Origin: Phycisphaerales bacterium
GTDB taxonomy: Bacteria > Planctomycetota > Phycisphaerae > Phycisphaerales > UBA1924
NCBI GenBank assembly: GCA_016741915.1
Contig: JACVCS010000018.1
Coordinates: 1 to 51,865, forward strand
Direction of reading: 5' to 3'
Length of the DNA: 51,865 bases
Both the position numbers and the translations under genes were made by a program. Each line of letters opens with the position of its first letter. The stretch's first letter is position 1. The notes below the pieces were generated by a model. It searched no databases, was not told the DNA's origin, and saw only the letters and a program-made list of their open reading frames with translations. Positions 1-8,221 of this stretch are shown in pieces.

Positions 1-96
1 CGAACCTGCCCTCATGGGTGCGCACCTATACCCGAGTACGCCTCTGGGTGCAGGCCAAACTCGTGCTCTCCGAACTCAGACTTGAAGCCCGATCTC

Positions 97-417
97 TCAG
101 AAAACCCGCGTGAAACGCATAATCCTCTGAAGCCATTGGTTCAGCACCCGCAACGCGCCGTCGTCGATGCCGACGGTGCGTGATCGCCCACCCTTGCCGC
201 GCATCACGCGCACGGCGTGCCTTGCCTCGTCCACATCCTTCTCGCGCAGCGCCAGCGCTTCGCTCACCCGCAAGCCCGTGCGGTAAAGCACCGCGATGAG
301 CGCCCGATCGCGCACGCACGCCCAGCGGTCGCCCGCGAGGGCATCGAGCAGCCGGCGCACCTCATCCGGCGTGAGGATCTCCGGCGGGAAGGTCCGCCCG
401 TACGTTGTTGTTGGCAT
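97..417 (-). pseudogene. Truncated tyrosine recombinase (XerC/D-like)
   Basis: The 106 codons encode only the first part of a phage-integrase catalytic domain. Visible are the opening helix with TPDEVRRLLDAL (about residues 16-27), the catalytic arginine in TGLRVSEAL (Arg50) and the beta-hairpin lysine in GKGGRSR (Lys75). The HxxR box, the third histidine/tryptophan and the nucleophilic tyrosine of the family are absent, because the frame stops soon after LNQWLQ with an unrelated tail (RIMRFTRVF). Normal relatives are about 300 residues long. The N-terminal SAM-like domain is also absent, as is common in short planctomycete integrases. The start is the ATG next to AGGTTCCTTCA. It should be inactive as it stands. 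It lies at the edge of a block bracketed by recombinase-like palindromes. Confidence -1.
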
Positions 418-684
418 TGAAGGAACCTCCTGTTCGCGTGCGGCAGATGCGTCGTACGTACCCAAAGTCCCCCGTCTCCCGACGCCCGTCGGCCACCTCC
501 GTGTTTGCCGATGCGCGGCCTCCCGTACAGTCGCCACCGTTCTCGTCTGCCCGTAGTCCCGGGGCACCTCGCACCCGGTACGCCAGGCTCGCCCACGACC
601 CGCCGTCGCGGCCCACGCGCGTACACCAATCGTCTCGGCGTCGAGCGCCGAGGGCTTGCCCGCTCCGCCCGCGACCGATCCATG

Positions 685-716
685 TTCGTACCGCTTTGGT
701 GGCAAAGCGATACAAA
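685..716. repeat. Palindrome with 13-6-13 geometry (recombinase-core-like site, left copy)
   Basis: Left arm TTCGTACCGCTTT, six-base spacer GGTGGC, right arm AAAGCGATACAAA. The arms are inverted copies at 11 of 13 positions. The same design recurs at 7901-7932. Two 11-13 bp arms around a 6-8 bp spacer is the usual layout of Xer/tyrosine-recombinase core sites, and a truncated tyrosine recombinase lies 270 bases away. A role as an att/dif-like site is inference. A transcription-factor operator or a weak terminator (there is no T-run) are alternatives. Confidence -1.
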
Positions 717-832
717 CACCACTACCTCAACGGGCGTTCAACGCCAGCGCAGTTCCGCCGAACGCCGCGATTGCAGGACATCCCCTCGATGTGCGAAGGC
801 TCGCGAAATCACCGCCGCGTGGCCTTGCTGTT

Positions 833-869
833 CCCCGCGTGCATGCCAATGTGTGTGTCACACGCGGGG
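833..869. promoter_or_regulatory. Inverted repeat upstream of the 896 gene
   Basis: Perfect 9-bp arms CCCCGCGTG and CACGCGGGG are separated by 19 bases that include a GTGTG-T-CACAC palindrome. It lies 27 bases upstream of the start codon at 896, so it could be an operator or an mRNA leader hairpin. Function is not known. Confidence -1.
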
Positions 870-895
870 CAACCGCCCGCAACGGAGACACGAAC

Positions 896-1249
896 ATGAA
901 CGCCACCACGAAGACCACGCTCGACCTCGCCAAGACGCTCGCAAAGAGCGGGTTCCACATCCCCGCCATCGAGATCCACACGCCCGACGGGCGCTGCTGG
1001 AACATCGCCACGGTCCCCGCAGGTCGAGGCCGGCACCTCGACGGACACTGGGGCCCACGCCCCGGCGCGCTCGGTGGGTTCCGCCTCTTCGAGATCGACC
1101 GCGAGAACGACGACGCCCCCAACGAGCACGACGCCATCGACGGCGACACCTGGACCATCGACGAACTGATCGACTACTTGCGGGTGGTTGGCCAGCCCAA
1201 AGGCACGACGAGTTGGGACCGCAAGAACAACAACCACCCGACGACCTGA
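896..1249 (+). CDS. Small hypothetical protein (117 aa)
   Basis: I do not recognise this family. The ATG at 896 has GGAG (in AACGGAGACACGAAC) at a suitable distance. The product is soluble, with no signal peptide or membrane segment. It has a short basic N-terminal helix, a beta-rich middle around IEIHTPDGRCWNIATV (about residues 25-40) and an acidic C-terminal part ending in a predicted helix IDELIDYLRVV. Third codon positions are strongly G/C, as expected for a real gene here. It is followed directly by a hairpin that overlaps the stop codon. It sits with the HARE-domain gene ahead of the SOS mutagenesis operon, inside the block bracketed by the two palindromes, so it is likely accessory or mobile cargo. 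Confidence -1.
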   Translation: MNATTKTTLDLAKTLAKSGFHIPAIEIHTPDGRCWNIATVPAGRGRHLDGHWGPRPGALGGFRLFEIDRENDDAPNEHDAIDGDTWTIDELIDYLRVVGQPKGTTSWDRKNNNHPTT

Positions 1250-1270
1250 AGCCCGCCTGATGCGGGCTTC
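1248..1270 (+). terminator. Hairpin overlapping the stop of the 896 gene
   Basis: Perfect 9-bp arms GAAGCCCGC and GCGGGCTTC with a 5-base loop start inside the TGA stop codon. The T-run is weak (GTTGTTG). It is probably an intrinsic or partial terminator between this gene and the next. Confidence -1.
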
Positions 1271-1366
1271 GTTGTTGAACCGACGCGACGACGCGGGGAA
1301 CCGTGCGGCTCGCGTTTCGCCGCCGCGATGTGCGGCGGGATTCCAAACCCCCGTTCGGAGATATCC

Positions 1367-1852
1367 ATGAGCACGAAGACCACAAAGACCACCGGCACTC
1401 AGCCAATGAAGCGAGCCGTCGGCCTCGGCGGCAAACGCTCGACAAGGCGCAAGCCCGACGCCGCCGCGTCGAGCACGGAACGCCTCCGCAAGGCCGCCCT
1501 CGCCGAGATCAACGCCCGCATCGACCGCACGCCAACGGACGAGATAAGCCCGCCCGCCGCCGCCAGCGGATCACCCGCCGCGTCGGCGTCGACATCCACA
1601 TCGAACGCACCAACCAAACCCAAGCGTCGTAGCGCCCTCGACGCCGCGGCCGAGGTCCTCGCCAACGCCCCCGGGCCCATGCGGGCGAAGGAACTCATCG
1701 CCGAGATGCAGAGCCGAGGTCTCTGGTCCTCCCCCGGCGGGCAAACCCCCGAGGCCACGCTCTACGCTGCGATCACGCGCGAGATCGCGAGCAAGGGCGA
1801 CAAGGCCCGCTTCAAGAAGCTCGAACGCGGGCTCTTCGCGGCAACACATTGA
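1367..1852 (+). CDS. HARE-HTH / HB1-ASXL-type winged-helix protein (161 aa)
   Basis: The first ~85 residues are basic and disordered (Lys/Thr/Ser/Ala-rich). The last ~75 residues carry a winged-helix domain of the HARE-HTH type: [16 protein letters not shown], then [16 protein letters not shown], then [14 protein letters not shown] and the closing [11 protein letters not shown]. This domain occurs in the delta subunit of RNA polymerase, ASXL proteins and several DNA-modification or repair proteins, where it binds nucleic acid or chromatin. Here it is most likely a small DNA-binding or nucleoid-type protein. The ATG at 1367 is preceded by CGGAG with a 6-base spacer. A strong intrinsic terminator follows. 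It lies next to the imu operon but in a separate transcription unit. Confidence -1.
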   Translation: MSTKTTKTTGTQPMKRAVGLGGKRSTRRKPDAAASSTERLRKAALAEINARIDRTPTDEISPPAAASGSPAASASTSTSNAPTKPKRRSALDAAAEVLANAPGPMRAKELIAEMQSRGLWSSPGGQTPEATLYAAITREIASKGDKARFKKLERGLFAATH

Positions 1853-1913
1853 ACGGTCTTTTGGCGGTTCTTCTGCGGTCGCAACCATCGCCAGATCACC
1901 CCCCACCTACCAC

Positions 1914-1939
1914 AACAAGCCGTTCAGGCTTGTTTTTTT
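1914..1939 (+). terminator. Intrinsic terminator after the HARE gene
   Basis: Arms AACAAGCC and GGCTTGTT with loop GTTCA, followed by an uninterrupted run of T residues. It separates the HARE gene from the imuA promoter 25 bases downstream. Confidence -1.
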
Positions 1940-1963
1940 CATTCAACATACCCCACACAACCC

Positions 1964-2004
1964 TTGACAGGCATCCGTTTGGGTGTACCCTGTTGATGTG
2001 TACA
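1964..2004 (+). promoter_or_regulatory. imu operon promoter with candidate LexA-type operator
   Basis: A consensus -35 box TTGACA (1964-1969) is followed after 16 bases by a weak -10 box TACCCT (1986-1991). An inverted repeat TGTAC-N11-GTACA (1984-2004) covers the -10 box and the predicted transcription start. imuAB-dnaE2 operons are LexA-controlled in many bacteria, so a damage-inducible operator is expected here. That this repeat is the LexA site is inference. Confidence -1.
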
Positions 2005-2936
2005 AACACCAAACATTTACCCGCAGCCCAACAGCCTCGAGCGGCTCAACCGACGCCGATGCGGTGCGCGAAGAACAGCTCGCGCAGCTGCGGATGCTCT
2101 GCGGCTACCACACCCGTGACGACTCGGCGGCAGAGCTGACGGGCAGGCTGTGGTTGGGGAACCATGATCTCGTGCTCGTCGAGCGGCTTCGTGTTCCCGC
2201 CGTGCATGAGTGGTTCGGATGGGCCGATGCTCAGCCGTGCGAGCAACTGGAAGCGCCAAGAGCCGCCGAGGCGCGAAGAGCATGGGTGCCGCCCATGACG
2301 CTCCTGCTTCGCGCGGCGTCCTGCTTCGCCGAGCAGTCCAGCACGATGCCGCAAGGGGGCATCGATCGGACTCGCGCCGGCACCATGATCGCCATCGGCC
2401 GAAGCGTCTGGCCCTGGGGGCGCGGTGGTGCAGGCGGCACCCCCGACGTATCAGCCCTCGATAACCAGAGGATGGACCTGATCGATGCCGATGCACCGGC
2501 CCAGCGCCTCTGGGCGGCGGACCTGGCGCTTCGTAGCGGTGCGTTTGGCGTCGTCATCGCCGACGGCACCGGGCTGGACCTCGCCTCGACCCGACGCCTG
2601 CAACTGGCGTGTGAGAGTGGGCACACCGCGTGCGTCTTGGCACGCCCACCGTGGGAAGAGCGGGAGCTTTCCTCGGCGTGCACGCGATGGCGCGTCCGAC
2701 CTGCGCCGCGTGAGTACACCCAACCTCGCCGCGGCCTGCGCGTTGGGCGAGTGGTTCAGCGATGGAGCGTCGACCTGCTGCGCTGCAAGGGATTGCGGCC
2801 TACGGACCTGCCCGCGTGGAACTGGCAGGTGGAGGAAGATCATGCGGCGGGTGCTTGCCGTCTGGTTGCCGACGTTCTCAACGGACCGGATAGTCAGGGC
2901 GATGCTGCACGGCGCTGGCGGAGCAGCGTGGGGTAA
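1998..2936 (+). CDS. imuA: ImuA, RecA-like mutasome protein
   Basis: First gene of the imuA-imuB-dnaE2 mutagenesis operon. ImuA is a RecA-like accessory factor of error-prone repair by ImuB and DnaE2. Recognisable parts are the RecA-fold strands around MDLIDADAPAQRLWAADLAL and GAFGVVIADGTGLDLASTRRL and the closing W-x-V-x(7)-AGACRLVADV. I see no Walker A loop, as is usual for ImuA. The start is uncertain. In-frame GTGs lie at 1983, 1998 and 2064. The first falls inside the promoter, the second coincides with the predicted transcription start (a leaderless mRNA), and the third gives about 290 residues. None has a clear ribosome site. The 3' end overlaps imuB by 95 bases, so the two are probably translationally coupled. 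Confidence -1.
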   Translation: MYKHQTFTRSPTASSGSTDADAVREEQLAQLRMLCGYHTRDDSAAELTGRLWLGNHDLVLVERLRVPAVHEWFGWADAQPCEQLEAPRAAEARRAWVPPMTLLLRAASCFAEQSSTMPQGGIDRTRAGTMIAIGRSVWPWGRGGAGGTPDVSALDNQRMDLIDADAPAQRLWAADLALRSGAFGVVIADGTGLDLASTRRLQLACESGHTACVLARPPWEERELSSACTRWRVRPAPREYTQPRRGLRVGRVVQRWSVDLLRCKGLRPTDLPAWNWQVEEDHAAGACRLVADVLNGPDSQGDAARRWRSSVG

Positions 2937-4563
2937 GACGCGCGAACGCCGTCTCCCGCTTGTGCTGCTGACCTCCAAGCGCGGGGGCATCGAGCAGGTC
3001 GAACGCTGCTGCCTGCGCGCGAGGCAGGAAGGCGTCTCGTGCGGCATGACCCTCGCCCATGCGCGATCGCTCTTACCCCCGCGAGCGGAACTGCTCGTGC
3101 AGGCCCACGAACCGCACCACGACGAAGAGGCATTGCTGCGATTGGCCCGCTGGGCGCTACGGGTTGCACCGACAGTCGCGGCCGACGCACCGGACGGCTT
3201 GCTGATCGACATCACCGGCACGCAGAGGCTCTATCGCGGTGAGCCGCGCGTCGTGCGTTCCGTGGCGCAAGGGATCAACAGGCTCGGCTTCGCCGTGCGT
3301 GTCGCGGCGGCATCCACATTCGCCTGTGCCTGGGCAGCAGCGCGGTACAGCTCTGATGCGGTCACGGTTGTGCCCGCCGGGCAGGAGCGTGCATGGAATC
3401 GGGAGTACCCCATCGCGGCGCTACGGATTGATCCGGCCACCATCGAGGGGCTGCGTGAACTTGGGATTGTGCGGCTCGGGCAGGTCCTGGCAATGCCCCG
3501 CACACCCCTGGCCGCGCGGTTCGGTCCGGACATCCTCGCCCGCATCGATCGGCTGGTTGGACAACTCGACGAACAGATCGACCCAATCCGACCAAGGGAG
3601 CCCATCCGCGCGGAGATGGTCTTTGACGGTCCCAGCGACCGGTGGGAGGCGCTTGAACTCGCCGGGCGACGAACGCTGACGGAACTCCTCGATCACCTGC
3701 GCCGGCATCAACGCGGGGTGCGGCGGCTGGATGTTCACCTTGCCCGTCCCGACCGTGTGAACGAGCAACTCACCATCACCCTCAGCAGGGCAAGTGCGAA
3801 CGAGAAACACCTGTGGTCGCTGCTCCGCGCACGCCTGGAGGGGGTTGACTTGGGCGGCGGTGCGCCCGACAGCACCGCGCCAACAGGGATCGAGGGGGTG
3901 ACACTGATCGCATCACGCACGGCGGTACTCCGCGCCCGGCAAGCCGTCGATGGGCGCTTGGGCTCAACCGATGATCACGCCGCCGAGGCGAGCTTGGGTG
4001 AAGTGATTGACACCCTCGTGCAGCGGCTTGGCGCGGACCGCGTCCTGCGGTTCAAGGACGCCTCAACGCACATCCCCGAGCAGGCCGTGATCTTCGAGAG
4101 CGTGATGAGCCCGTATCCGGAACGCATCACGCCGCGTGCCGGTGAAAAGTTGCCCCCGCCGAGGCCCGCTCGACTCTTTGAGGTGGCCCAGCGGGCCGCG
4201 GTGATGGCCCTCACCCCCGACGGCCCGGTCACGCGCCTGCGCTGGCACGGCCACGACTACGCCGTTACCGCGTGCGTGGGTCCCGAAAAGATCGAGCCGG
4301 AGTGGTGGAGGTGGGAGTCTCCGCCCGATCACGACGAACAACCATCCGGACGGCAACGCACACGCCTGCGCCATACACCCTCGGCCATGCCTCCCGCCCG
4401 GGATTACTTCTCGGTGCAGATCGAAGGGGGACGCTGGCTGTGGGTCTACCGCGCCGCGATCAGCGAGCCGTCCACCTCCACGAGCTGCGCCGACGGCTCG
4501 GATCATGTCGCACCTCCAGCGTCCTCTCGCTCGGCGTGGTTCGTTCACGGGGAGTGGTGCTGA
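2842..4563 (+). CDS. imuB: ImuB, inactive Y-family polymerase-like protein
   Basis: A 573-residue member of the Y-family fold that links DnaE2 to the sliding clamp and does not polymerise. The start MRRVLAVWLPTF replaces the catalytic DxD stretch of active Y polymerases. The second active-site block reads DGLLIDITGTQRLY in place of the SIDE motif, so the palm carboxylates are lost as expected for ImuB. Helix-hairpin-helix elements follow (IEGLRELGIVRLGQVLAM), then a little-finger-like region and a C-terminal ImuB-specific tail (RPARLFEVAQRA; DYFSVQIEGGRWLWVYR). The ATG at 2842 has an ideal GGAGGAAG site inside imuA. The stop overlaps the dnaE2 start (TGATG). The last ~30 residues are Ser-rich and degenerate in composition. 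Confidence -1.
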   Translation: MRRVLAVWLPTFSTDRIVRAMLHGAGGAAWGKTRERRLPLVLLTSKRGGIEQVERCCLRARQEGVSCGMTLAHARSLLPPRAELLVQAHEPHHDEEALLRLARWALRVAPTVAADAPDGLLIDITGTQRLYRGEPRVVRSVAQGINRLGFAVRVAAASTFACAWAAARYSSDAVTVVPAGQERAWNREYPIAALRIDPATIEGLRELGIVRLGQVLAMPRTPLAARFGPDILARIDRLVGQLDEQIDPIRPREPIRAEMVFDGPSDRWEALELAGRRTLTELLDHLRRHQRGVRRLDVHLARPDRVNEQLTITLSRASANEKHLWSLLRARLEGVDLGGGAPDSTAPTGIEGVTLIASRTAVLRARQAVDGRLGSTDDHAAEASLGEVIDTLVQRLGADRVLRFKDASTHIPEQAVIFESVMSPYPERITPRAGEKLPPPRPARLFEVAQRAAVMALTPDGPVTRLRWHGHDYAVTACVGPEKIEPEWWRWESPPDHDEQPSGRQRTRLRHTPSAMPPARDYFSVQIEGGRWLWVYRAAISEPSTSTSCADGSDHVAPPASSRSAWFVHGEWC

Positions 4564-7500
4564 TGCCCGCCAGCGAGCCCGGCAAGCACGTCCCGCACCC
4601 GCACCGAACCGCTCACACGGACGGTGCGCTCTCCCCGGGCGGGGCACCTCGACCGTACACGCGGTTCGCCGAGCTGTGCGTGACGAGCAACGCCACATTC
4701 CTGACCGGTGCAAGCCACCCGGAAGAGTTCATCCGCGAAGCGGCTTCGCTCGGGTATGAAGCCCTGGCGGTGGCGGACCTGCACACGCTCGGCGGCATCG
4801 TTCGGGCGCACGTGGCCGCCAAGGAACTGCCTGAGCACGCCCGCACGCGGTTCGTACCGGCCGCTCGAGTGCGGCCCACCGATATGGACGGCCTCGCCGT
4901 CTGCCTCTACCCCACCGATATGGCGGCCTACCGACGGCTCTGCCGAATGCTGACCATCGGCAAGCGCCGCGCGGCCAAGGGGCAATGCACGCTCACGAGC
5001 GACGACCTGCGCGACTTCTCGGCGGGGCTTCTGGCGATCGCGATGCCGGACGATTCACTCAGCATGGAGCCGCTCCGTGCCCACCTCCGGGCGCTGGCAT
5101 CGATCTACGACGACGATCGCCTCTCCCTGGGGGCTCGCATGAGCTTCCGTCACGATGACGTCGATCGGCTGGAACTCCTCCAACTGACCAGCCAAGCGTG
5201 CGGCGTGCCGCTCGTGGCCACCAACGACCCGCACGCCAACCGGGCTGACCGGCGCATGCTCCAGGACGTGCTGACCTGCATCCGCCTTCGCTGCTCGCTC
5301 GCCGAGGCCGGACGCAGGCTCCACCCCAACAGCGAACGCCACCTCAAACACCCCGACGAGATGGCGCGGCTTTTTTCAGGCGACCCCGACGCGGTTGCTC
5401 GATCGGTCGCGATCGCCGAGAGGGCGCGGGGGTTCTCGCTCGACGAACTGCGGTACCAATATCCCGACGAGGTCGTCCCCGCCGGATGCACGCCGATGGG
5501 GCATCTCCGCGACCTCACCGAGCAGGGTACACGCGAACGCTACCCGGGCGGCGTCCCGGCGAAGGTTCGAGCGCAGATCGAGCACGAGATGGAGCTGATC
5601 GAGGACCTCGACTATGCCCGGTATTTCCTGACCGTCTACGACCTGGTGCGGTTCGCCCGCTCCGGCGCTGAAAACCCAGGCGCTGACCCTCCGCAGGGCT
5701 GGCAGGGCGAGATACTCTGCCAAGGTCGCGGGGCGGCGGCGAACTCGGCGGTGTGTTACTGCCTGGGCGTCACCGCGGTGGACCCGGCGCGGATCGACGT
5801 GCTCTTCGAGCGCTTCATCAGCAAGGAACGCAACGAGCCGCCGGATATCGATATCGATTTCGAGCACGAGCGGCGTGAGGAGGTGATCCAGTACATCTAC
5901 CGCAAGTACGGGCGCGACCGCGCCGCGCTCACGGCGGAGGTCATCACGTACAGGCCGCGAAGTGCCGTGCGCGACGTGGGCAAAGCGCTGGGACTCTCGC
6001 TCGACCTTGTCGATCGCCTCGCGAAGGACATCGAATGGTGGGACGAGGGCGGCGTGAACGGTGCGAAGCTCAAAGCCCTCGGGCTCAACCCCGACGACCC
6101 CGCGCTGCAGTGGCTGGCGCGGCTGACGAAAGAGATCCTCGGCTTTCCGCGCCACCGCTCGCAGCACGTCGGCGGGTTCGTCATCACGCGCACGCCGCTG
6201 TGCGAGCTGGTGCCCATCGAGAACGCCGCCATGCCCGACCGCACGGTGGTGGAATGGGACAAGGACGACATCGACGCGATGGGGATGCTGAAGGTCGACG
6301 TGCTGGGGCTGGGGATGCTCACGTGCATCCGCAAGGCGCTGGCGCTGGTGAACAACAAGCGTGCGCGCGAATCGCCCGCGCAACCTGCGCTGACGCTCGC
6401 GACGATCCCGCCCGAGGACCCCGCGACGTACGCGATGATCCAGAAGGCCGACACGCTGGGGGTCTTTCAGATCGAGAGCCGGGCGCAGATGTCGATGCTG
6501 CCGAGGCTGAAGCCGCGGGAGTTTTACGATCTGGTCATCGAAGTCGCCATCGTTCGTCCGGGGCCGATCCAGGGCGACATGGTGCACCCGTACCTGCGTC
6601 GTCGCAACGGCGAGGAGCCCGTGGAATACGCGCACCCGGCGATCGAGCAGGTGCTGAAGAAGACGCTCGGCGTGCCGCTGTTTCAAGAGCAGTGCATGGC
6701 CCTGGCGGTGAAGGCGGCGGGGTTTACACCCGGGCAGGCGGACGAACTCCGCCGATCGATGGCGGCGTGGAAACGCAAGGGCCACCTCATCCACCGCTTC
6801 GGGATGCAGCTCATCGACGGGATGATGAGCAACGGCATCCCGCGCGAGTTTGCCGAGCGGTGCTTCGAACAGATCAAGGGATTTAGCGAGTACGGCTTCC
6901 CCGAAAGCCACGCCGCGAGTTTCGCGCTGCTGGTCTACGCCTCGTGCTGGCTGAAGAAGCACCACCCGGCGGAGTTCGCCGCGGCGCTCTTGAACAGCCA
7001 GCCCATGGGCTTCTATGCGCCGGCGCAGATCGTGCGGGACGTCAAAGCCCACGGCGTGCGCGTGCTGCCCATCGACGTCAACCGCAGCGCGTGGGATTGC
7101 ACCATCGAACGCGGCGCGATGCGCCTGGGCATGCGACTGGTCAATGGCCTGGGCAAGCCCGATGCAGATCTGATCCGCGGTGCGGTCGTTCAACGCGGCG
7201 CGATGAAGGACCTCACGACATTGTGGCGCATCAGCGGCGTCAGCGCCAAGGCCCTGCGCCGCCTCGCCTCTGCGGACGCGTTCGAGTCCATGGGTCTGAA
7301 GCGGCGCGAGGCGATCTGGCAGGCGCGCCTGCTGCGCGACGACCCGATGCCGCTGTTCGCGGGGCTCAGCGAACCGCCGCCGAGCGATGCGGAGCGTGCG
7401 TCGATCCCGGAGATCACCGCCCGCGGTGCCGTGGTGCAGGACTACCAAACCATCGGGCTCTCGCTGAAGGGGCACCCGATGCAATCGCGGTGCGACGAGG

Positions 7501-7865
7501 TGCGTGCCGCGGGCGCGGTGCCCTGCGGCTGGCTCAGCGACGCGACAAAGACACCCGACGGCCTGGCGGTCCGCGTCGCGGGCATCGTCCTCATGCGTCA
7601 ACGCCCGGGCACCGCCGGCGGCGTGACTTTTATGACGCTCGAAGACGAAACCGGCATCGCCAACCTCATCATCTGGCAACGCGTCTATCAGCGCTACCGC
7701 AAGCAGGCCCGCACAGGCACGGTCCTCGCCATCGGGCGCGTCCAGCGTCAGGGCGAGGTCGTACACGTGATCGTCACGAAACTCCGCAGCCTCGACGCGT
7801 TGACCGGTTCTACGAGCGTGGTATCCGCCAGAAGGCCTCTTGTCCGGTCGCGGGACTTCCATTGA
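4563..7865 (+). CDS. dnaE2: Error-prone DNA polymerase III alpha subunit DnaE2
   Basis: A C-family replicative-type polymerase (1100 residues, normal for DnaE2, shorter than DnaE1) that performs damage-induced translesion synthesis with ImuA/ImuB. The N-terminal PHP domain begins near residue 33 and lacks the HxH motif of DnaE1 (it reads ELCVTSNATFL). The catalytic triad is visible as PDIDIDF (Asp428 and Asp430) and KVDVLG (Asp579). Other polymerase-core blocks are HRSQHVGGF, VFQIESRAQM, RPGPIQGDMVHPYLRR and GFPESHAASFALLVYAS. A C-terminal OB fold (VRVAGIVLMRQRP...TLEDETGIANLIIW) follows near residue 1010. The ATG overlaps the imuB stop by one base with GGGGAG upstream. No T-run terminator was seen; the palindrome at 7901 lies just past the stop. 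Confidence -1.
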   Translation: MPASEPGKHVPHPHRTAHTDGALSPGGAPRPYTRFAELCVTSNATFLTGASHPEEFIREAASLGYEALAVADLHTLGGIVRAHVAAKELPEHARTRFVPAARVRPTDMDGLAVCLYPTDMAAYRRLCRMLTIGKRRAAKGQCTLTSDDLRDFSAGLLAIAMPDDSLSMEPLRAHLRALASIYDDDRLSLGARMSFRHDDVDRLELLQLTSQACGVPLVATNDPHANRADRRMLQDVLTCIRLRCSLAEAGRRLHPNSERHLKHPDEMARLFSGDPDAVARSVAIAERARGFSLDELRYQYPDEVVPAGCTPMGHLRDLTEQGTRERYPGGVPAKVRAQIEHEMELIEDLDYARYFLTVYDLVRFARSGAENPGADPPQGWQGEILCQGRGAAANSAVCYCLGVTAVDPARIDVLFERFISKERNEPPDIDIDFEHERREEVIQYIYRKYGRDRAALTAEVITYRPRSAVRDVGKALGLSLDLVDRLAKDIEWWDEGGVNGAKLKALGLNPDDPALQWLARLTKEILGFPRHRSQHVGGFVITRTPLCELVPIENAAMPDRTVVEWDKDDIDAMGMLKVDVLGLGMLTCIRKALALVNNKRARESPAQPALTLATIPPEDPATYAMIQKADTLGVFQIESRAQMSMLPRLKPREFYDLVIEVAIVRPGPIQGDMVHPYLRRRNGEEPVEYAHPAIEQVLKKTLGVPLFQEQCMALAVKAAGFTPGQADELRRSMAAWKRKGHLIHRFGMQLIDGMMSNGIPREFAERCFEQIKGFSEYGFPESHAASFALLVYASCWLKKHHPAEFAAALLNSQPMGFYAPAQIVRDVKAHGVRVLPIDVNRSAWDCTIERGAMRLGMRLVNGLGKPDADLIRGAVVQRGAMKDLTTLWRISGVSAKALRRLASADAFESMGLKRREAIWQARLLRDDPMPLFAGLSEPPPSDAERASIPEITARGAVVQDYQTIGLSLKGHPMQSRCDEVRAAGAVPCGWLSDATKTPDGLAVRVAGIVLMRQRPGTAGGVTFMTLEDETGIANLIIWQRVYQRYRKQARTGTVLAIGRVQRQGEVVHVIVTKLRSLDALTGSTSVVSARRPLVRSRDFH

Positions 7866-7900
7866 CTGCCCACGGGCAATGCGGTGCGCCCGCATCGATG

Positions 7901-7932
7901 TTTGTATCGCTCTACCACAAAAGCGATACACG
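7901..7932. repeat. Palindrome with 13-6-13 geometry (recombinase-core-like site, right copy)
   Basis: Left arm TTTGTATCGCTCT, spacer ACCACA, right arm AAAGCGATACACG; 10 of 13 arm positions are inverted matches. It shares the arms, the ATG just outside the left arm, and the exact spacing with the copy at 685-716. The central bases read GTGG in one copy and CCAC in the other, so the spacers are inverted relative to each other. It sits 36 bases past the dnaE2 stop. Confidence -1.
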
Positions 7933-7964
7933 CAGCGAGGTGCGGGTTGTAGGCGTACTCGGCC

Positions 7965-8135
7965 TTAGCGATAACCGAGACCGTTGCCCTCGGCGGCGAT
8001 CTTGGCCTGTGGATTGTTCTTCCGCTTGGCAGCGGGGTGGTGGAGGTCGCCCATCGGCAGGCCACGACCGCTTGAGGCGGCTAACCGCTCCTGATCGCTC
8101 TTTTTGCCGGTCGTCTTGCTGGACTTCTTCGCCAC
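7965..8135 (-). CDS. Small basic protein (56 aa), GTG start
   Basis: A small gene supported by a good ribosome site (GGAGAAGATT before GTG) and coding-like composition. The product starts AKKSSKTTGKKSDQERL and continues ASSGRGLPMGDLHHPAAKRK with NNPQAKIAAEGNGLGYR at the end. The HPAAKRKNNPQAKIAAEG stretch recalls, from memory, the N-terminal segment of some site-specific DNA methyltransferases, where it precedes the catalytic part. No methyltransferase follows, so this could be the remnant of such a gene or an independent small DNA-binding protein. It is convergent with dnaE2 and lies downstream of the RHS debris on the same strand. Confidence -1.
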   Translation of the reverse strand: MAKKSSKTTGKKSDQERLAASSGRGLPMGDLHHPAAKRKNNPQAKIAAEGNGLGYR

Positions 8136-8221
8136 AATCTTCTCCGAACCACGTCATTCCCCGCGCCCGGGCACCGCCCACTCGCTCGGCACCGCACAGA
8201 GTGATCGGGAGTCAAATGCTC

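Larger units (their letters stand above)
418..895. other. Non-coding stretch with recombinase-like palindrome and a hairpin
   Basis: No convincing gene is seen in these 478 bases. Several long frames exist on both strands, but they have low-quality, arginine-rich translations typical of GC-rich shadow frames. The stretch holds the 13-6-13 palindrome at 685-716 and an inverted repeat at 833-869 just ahead of the next gene. Confidence -1.

Noticed and set aside
3-113. Plus-strand open frame ending in SELRLEARSLRKPA at the left edge
   Set aside because: It could be the C-terminus of a gene cut by the window edge, but 36 codons without context, overlapping the integrase remnant, are not enough.
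5376-7931. 851-codon minus-strand frame opposite dnaE2
   Set aside because: Its translation is His/Arg/Asp-rich with no domain. It is the mirror frame of a strongly coding GC-rich gene.
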